Origin: DASPXY01 sp038227745
GTDB lineage: Bacteria; Planctomycetota; Planctomycetia; Gemmatales; Gemmataceae
Assembly (NCBI GenBank): GCA_038227745.1
Contig: JBBRPS010000474.1
Coordinates: 1 to 8,162, forward strand
Length of the DNA: 8,162 bases
Direction: 5' to 3'
Under the pieces are notes generated by a model, which was not told the DNA's origin, made no database searches, and was given only the letters and a program-made list of their open reading frames with translations. Of the stretch, positions 6,028-8,162 are shown piece after piece; the first letter of the stretch is position 1, and every line of letters starts with the position of its first letter. Both the position numbers and the translations under genes were made by a program.

Positions 6028-7803
6028 TCAGAAGTTGGGGGCGACCCTCTGGCCCTGCGGCCGCGAGCCGCCGAAGAACACATTCAACTGCACCGTCACC
6101 TCCCAGTCGAACGTGCGGTTATCCACCCCTCGCAGCGGCAGGATCACCGAGGTGCCCAGCGTGGCGCGCTCGCCGATCAGCGCCGTCGCGCCCAGATTCA
6201 GGTTGAGGATATCGACCCGGTTGCGTTGCGAGCCGATCGTCGGGCTGGGCGCGACGATGGGCTTCTGCAGCGGGGCCGGCACGAATTTGGAATTGTCGCC
6301 CGGCAGCACGACCACGTCCGCGTTATCCAGCGTCGAAGTGTAGTGCAATTCGATCGTCGGCGCCAGGCCCGTCAGCCACTGGTTGCTCGGGTTGCGCAGC
6401 ACCCAGTAGCCGGCGCCGATATCGACGTGCATCAGGCTCTGCTCGTCAATGCGGCCGTTCTGGGTCGCCGGCGTCAGCCCGAGCGTGGCCGGCGCCCGCC
6501 CCGCCACCGCCGGGAACGTGTCGGTGAAGGAGTAGCTGTTGCTGTTCACCGGCAGCTCGAACTGCAGGAAGCCCTGAGCGAAGAAGCGCTGGTTGGGCAC
6601 CCACAGGCCGGCCACGAACGGCGACAGCGCCCACGTCTCGTTGTGGATGACGAAGTCGCGCACGCGCTGGGTTTCGGCGTAGACGTTCGTCGCCCCGCCG
6701 ACGAAATCCGTCACGGTGGTGTGCGTGTCGCCCCCCGTCGGGGCGCTCAGCGCCAGGCCGCCGGAGAGGAGGAACGTGTCGTTGCGGAACAGGATGCCCT
6801 TGAAGATCGTCGTCAGGTCGCCGAGCTGGGTGTCGTAAGCCCCGCGCGTCTGGGAGGCCGTGGTGCCCACGGTGAACCCCTGCAGCCGCACGAAGCCCTG
6901 CGCCGGAAGGGTGGTCAGCAGCTGGGCGTTCGCCGCGTCCACGGGCCGCCCGTCCGGGGTGAGCCGCACGGAGGCGTTCTTCCCCGTCACGGGGTTGAAG
7001 AAGCCGATGAGGCGGTTGCCGTCCGCGGTCATGACCTGGGCCGGGGCGGTGTTGCGGATGTCCCCGACGCTGAGGTTCAGGGTCGGCGCCAGCCCGGTGC
7101 CGAACGGCAGCCGCGCCTCGACGGAGACCCGGCCGTCGAGGAAGGTCTTCTCGAACTGGAACGTGTAAAGATCGACATCGAAGCTCCGCCCCTGCAGCGT
7201 CTGCTGCCGCACGCCCGCTCCGAGCGCCTCGTTGAAGGTCGGCGGGGCGTCCGAGATGCCGGTGACCGACTGGACGTTGCTGAAGTGGTTGTAGCGGAAG
7301 GAGACGCGGTCGCGCGGCGCCGGGCTGGCGTTGTCGGCGACGGCGGCGTTGGTGATGGTCGTGGCGCCGAGGTTGTTGACGAACACGCCGTTCTGCACCC
7401 GGTTCAGGAAGTAGCCGAGCGAGCGGGTGCCGAGGAGCAGGTCCCCCTGCATGTTGGGGGCGGCGGCGAACTCGGCGCCCACGCCCGCGGCGCCGCCCAG
7501 CCCCGCGCCCTCGAGGCCCGACGCTTCCGGCGTCTGCGGGGCCTCGGGCGCCGGGCTCGGGGCGGGTGCCGGGGTGGGGGCCGGCGTGGTGCCAGGGGAG
7601 GGAGACGGCGACGGGGCGGGCGTGGGCCCCAGCGGCGGGGCCAGGCGCGGGTTCGGGCAGGAGGCGGAGGGCGGTGCGGCCTGAATGGGACAGTAGGGGC
7701 TGATCGGCTGCTGGGCCCAGGCCGGCGGCACGGCCAGGCCGAGCGCCGTCAACGGCAGGGCGAGGCGGCGCAGCCAGCGCCTCTTGAGCAGGGACAAGCG
7801 CAT
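6028..7803 (-). CDS. Exported protein with Pro-rich linker and probable outer-membrane beta-barrel
   Basis: A 591-residue protein with a clear Sec-type signal peptide: basic start (MRLSLLKRRWLRR), hydrophobic core, and a probable cleavage after AWA (residue 30) before QQ. The mature protein starts with a short segment holding Cys38 and Cys49. A Pro/Ala/Ser/Thr linker with many PxP steps (about 50-96) and a Gly/Ala stretch (97-115) follow. The rest is rich in alternating hydrophobic/polar strands and Asn/Thr/Gly turns, for example VDLYTFQFEKTFLDGRVSVEARLPFG, shortened here as VDLYTFQFEK, and near the end FDWEVTVQLNVFFGG. It ends in Phe, as many outer-membrane barrels do. I do not recognise a named family; a channel, porin-like or surface protein is the best reading. 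AAGGAG (7811-7816 on this strand) lies 7 nt before the ATG. The gene converges on the sulfotransferase fusion. A functional link to the glycan genes is not shown. Confidence 0.75.
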   Translation of the reverse strand: MRLSLLKRRWLRRLALPLTALGLAVPPAWAQQPISPYCPIQAAPPSASCPNPRLAPPLGPTPAPSPSPSPGTTPAPTPAPAPSPAPEAPQTPEASGLEGAGLGGAAGVGAEFAAAPNMQGDLLLGTRSLGYFLNRVQNGVFVNNLGATTITNAAVADNASPAPRDRVSFRYNHFSNVQSVTGISDAPPTFNEALGAGVRQQTLQGRSFDVDLYTFQFEKTFLDGRVSVEARLPFGTGLAPTLNLSVGDIRNTAPAQVMTADGNRLIGFFNPVTGKNASVRLTPDGRPVDAANAQLLTTLPAQGFVRLQGFTVGTTASQTRGAYDTQLGDLTTIFKGILFRNDTFLLSGGLALSAPTGGDTHTTVTDFVGGATNVYAETQRVRDFVIHNETWALSPFVAGLWVPNQRFFAQGFLQFELPVNSNSYSFTDTFPAVAGRAPATLGLTPATQNGRIDEQSLMHVDIGAGYWVLRNPSNQWLTGLAPTIELHYTSTLDNADVVVLPGDNSKFVPAPLQKPIVAPSPTIGSQRNRVDILNLNLGATALIGERATLGTSVILPLRGVDNRTFDWEVTVQLNVFFGGSRPQGQRVAPNF

Positions 7804-8023
7804 CGGTCTACTCCTTGACCTTTATGGCAATCCCCGGGGGCCACCTCGGCCGTTCAGCGAACCGGCGGGGGACGGACCGGTGCGGTTCCGGGCGGTACGA
7901 TTACACCATTAGAAGGGGTTATCGGCGGCGGCGGAGAGGAAGTTGAGAGGCGGCACGCGATGGGGCGGAAGCGCGGGACAAGGTGGGCGGGAAATATGGG
8001 CTGTACCGGGAATTCGGGGGCGG
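7804..8023. other. Non-coding stretch between the barrel gene and the group II intron
   Basis: No gene is supported here. On the minus strand it is the leader of the barrel gene and the presumed 3' exon of the intron. An AT-richer island at about 7899-7921 contains TGGTGTAAT on the minus strand, which resembles an extended -10 box (TGnTATAAT) with one mismatch, but no good -35 box is seen. Promoter assignment is weak. Confidence 0.4.
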
Positions 8024-8099
8024 GTCGGGTAAGGGGGTAGCGTTGCCGCCGCCCCCTCCCCTAAGAACCGTACGGGCGCCGTTTCGACGCATACGGCTC
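8024..8099 (-). ncRNA. Group II intron domains V and VI
   Basis: Domain V (8099-8065) begins GAGCCGTATGCG and ends CGTACGGTTC. It shows the AGC catalytic triad (nucleotides 2-4), an 8-bp lower stem with the family's G-U pair, a two-base CG bulge on the 3' side, and a short upper stem. It is 35 nt rather than the usual 34, with a GAAAC five-base loop where GAAA is usual and a U-C mismatch next to the bulge. Domain VI (8064-8024) folds as a GGGGG/CCCCC stem, one C-A mismatch, a G-U pair, GCG/CGC and a GCAA tetraloop. A lower A-U and GGG/CCC stem leaves U-A bulged, placing a branch-point adenosine at 8030, seven nucleotides from the 3' end, as the family requires. Confidence 0.78.
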
Positions 8100-8162
8100 A
8101 AGCCTATTCAAACGCCCCTCGCGGGACGCGGCTCGCTTCATCACCATCGTACACTGTGTAGC
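8024..8162 (-). mobile_element. 3' end of a group II intron (partial, runs off the right edge)
   Basis: The minus strand carries a group II intron 3' end in the expected order: domain V, domain VI, then ACCCGAC (8030-8024), which fits the usual AY intron end. Upstream of domain V, 8113-8128 folds into a 6-bp stem with a GCGA tetraloop, probably the distal part of domain IV. Its G-U pair forms only in minus-strand RNA, which supports the orientation. Group II introns are self-splicing retroelements that usually encode a reverse transcriptase/maturase in domain IV; that gene, if present, would lie beyond the window. No maturase motif is seen in the 60 bases before domain V. The exact 3' boundary at 8024 is inferred from the branch-point spacing. 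Confidence 0.8.

Noticed and set aside
4598..6343. 581-residue open frame on the plus strand overlapping the sultransferase fusion in another frame
   Set aside because: Highly Arg/Ala/Gly-rich; the sulfotransferase motifs are in the other frame, and this one also crosses into the convergent gene.
6226..7818. 530-residue open frame on the plus strand opposite the barrel gene
   Set aside because: Arg/Gly-rich composition without motifs; the minus strand has a signal peptide, a strong ribosome site and a coherent protein.
7919..8101. 60-residue minus-strand frame starting at a TTG inside domain V
   Set aside because: It translates the intron domain V/VI RNA (RTVLRGGGGGNATPLPD), a typical spurious peptide of group II intron 3' ends.

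Overview
The window is very GC-rich and its gene content suggests a planctomycete, probably of the Gemmata/Singulisphaera type. The signs are a Ser/Thr kinase joined through one membrane helix to a formylglycine-generating-enzyme (SUMF1)-like domain, with the N-terminal module often seen in planctomycete kinases, and a secreted protein with a Pro-rich linker and a probable outer-membrane barrel. This assignment rests on family recognition, not on any search.

Layout: (1) 1-352, a leader with no convincing gene. (2) 353-2617 (+), the kinase/SUMF1-like membrane receptor, whose catalytic motifs are degenerate in both domains. (3) 2618-2799, an intergenic stretch with a promoter-like element overlapping a 12-bp palindrome flanked by a 10-bp direct repeat. 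(4) 2800-3678 (+), a PIG-L/LmbE-type deacetylase with an altered metal motif, overlapping by 13 bp (5) 3666-5999 (+), a glycosyltransferase-coiled coil-sulfotransferase fusion that contains a perfect 87-bp in-frame tandem duplication. (6) A 28-bp convergent junction with a perfect hairpin. (7) 6028-7803 (-), the exported probable beta-barrel protein. (8) 7804-8023, a non-coding stretch. (9) 8024 to the right edge (-), the 3' end of a group II intron, with domain V and domain VI foldable by hand.

The two overlapping plus-strand genes look like a small translationally coupled operon that builds or modifies a sulfated surface glycan: N-deacetylation, glycosyl transfer and sulfation, with the last two on one polypeptide. 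The kinase precedes them but has its own upstream region, and a promoter-like element separates them, so co-regulation is not shown. The barrel gene is transcribed convergently. The group II intron points in the same direction as the barrel gene and lies upstream of it.
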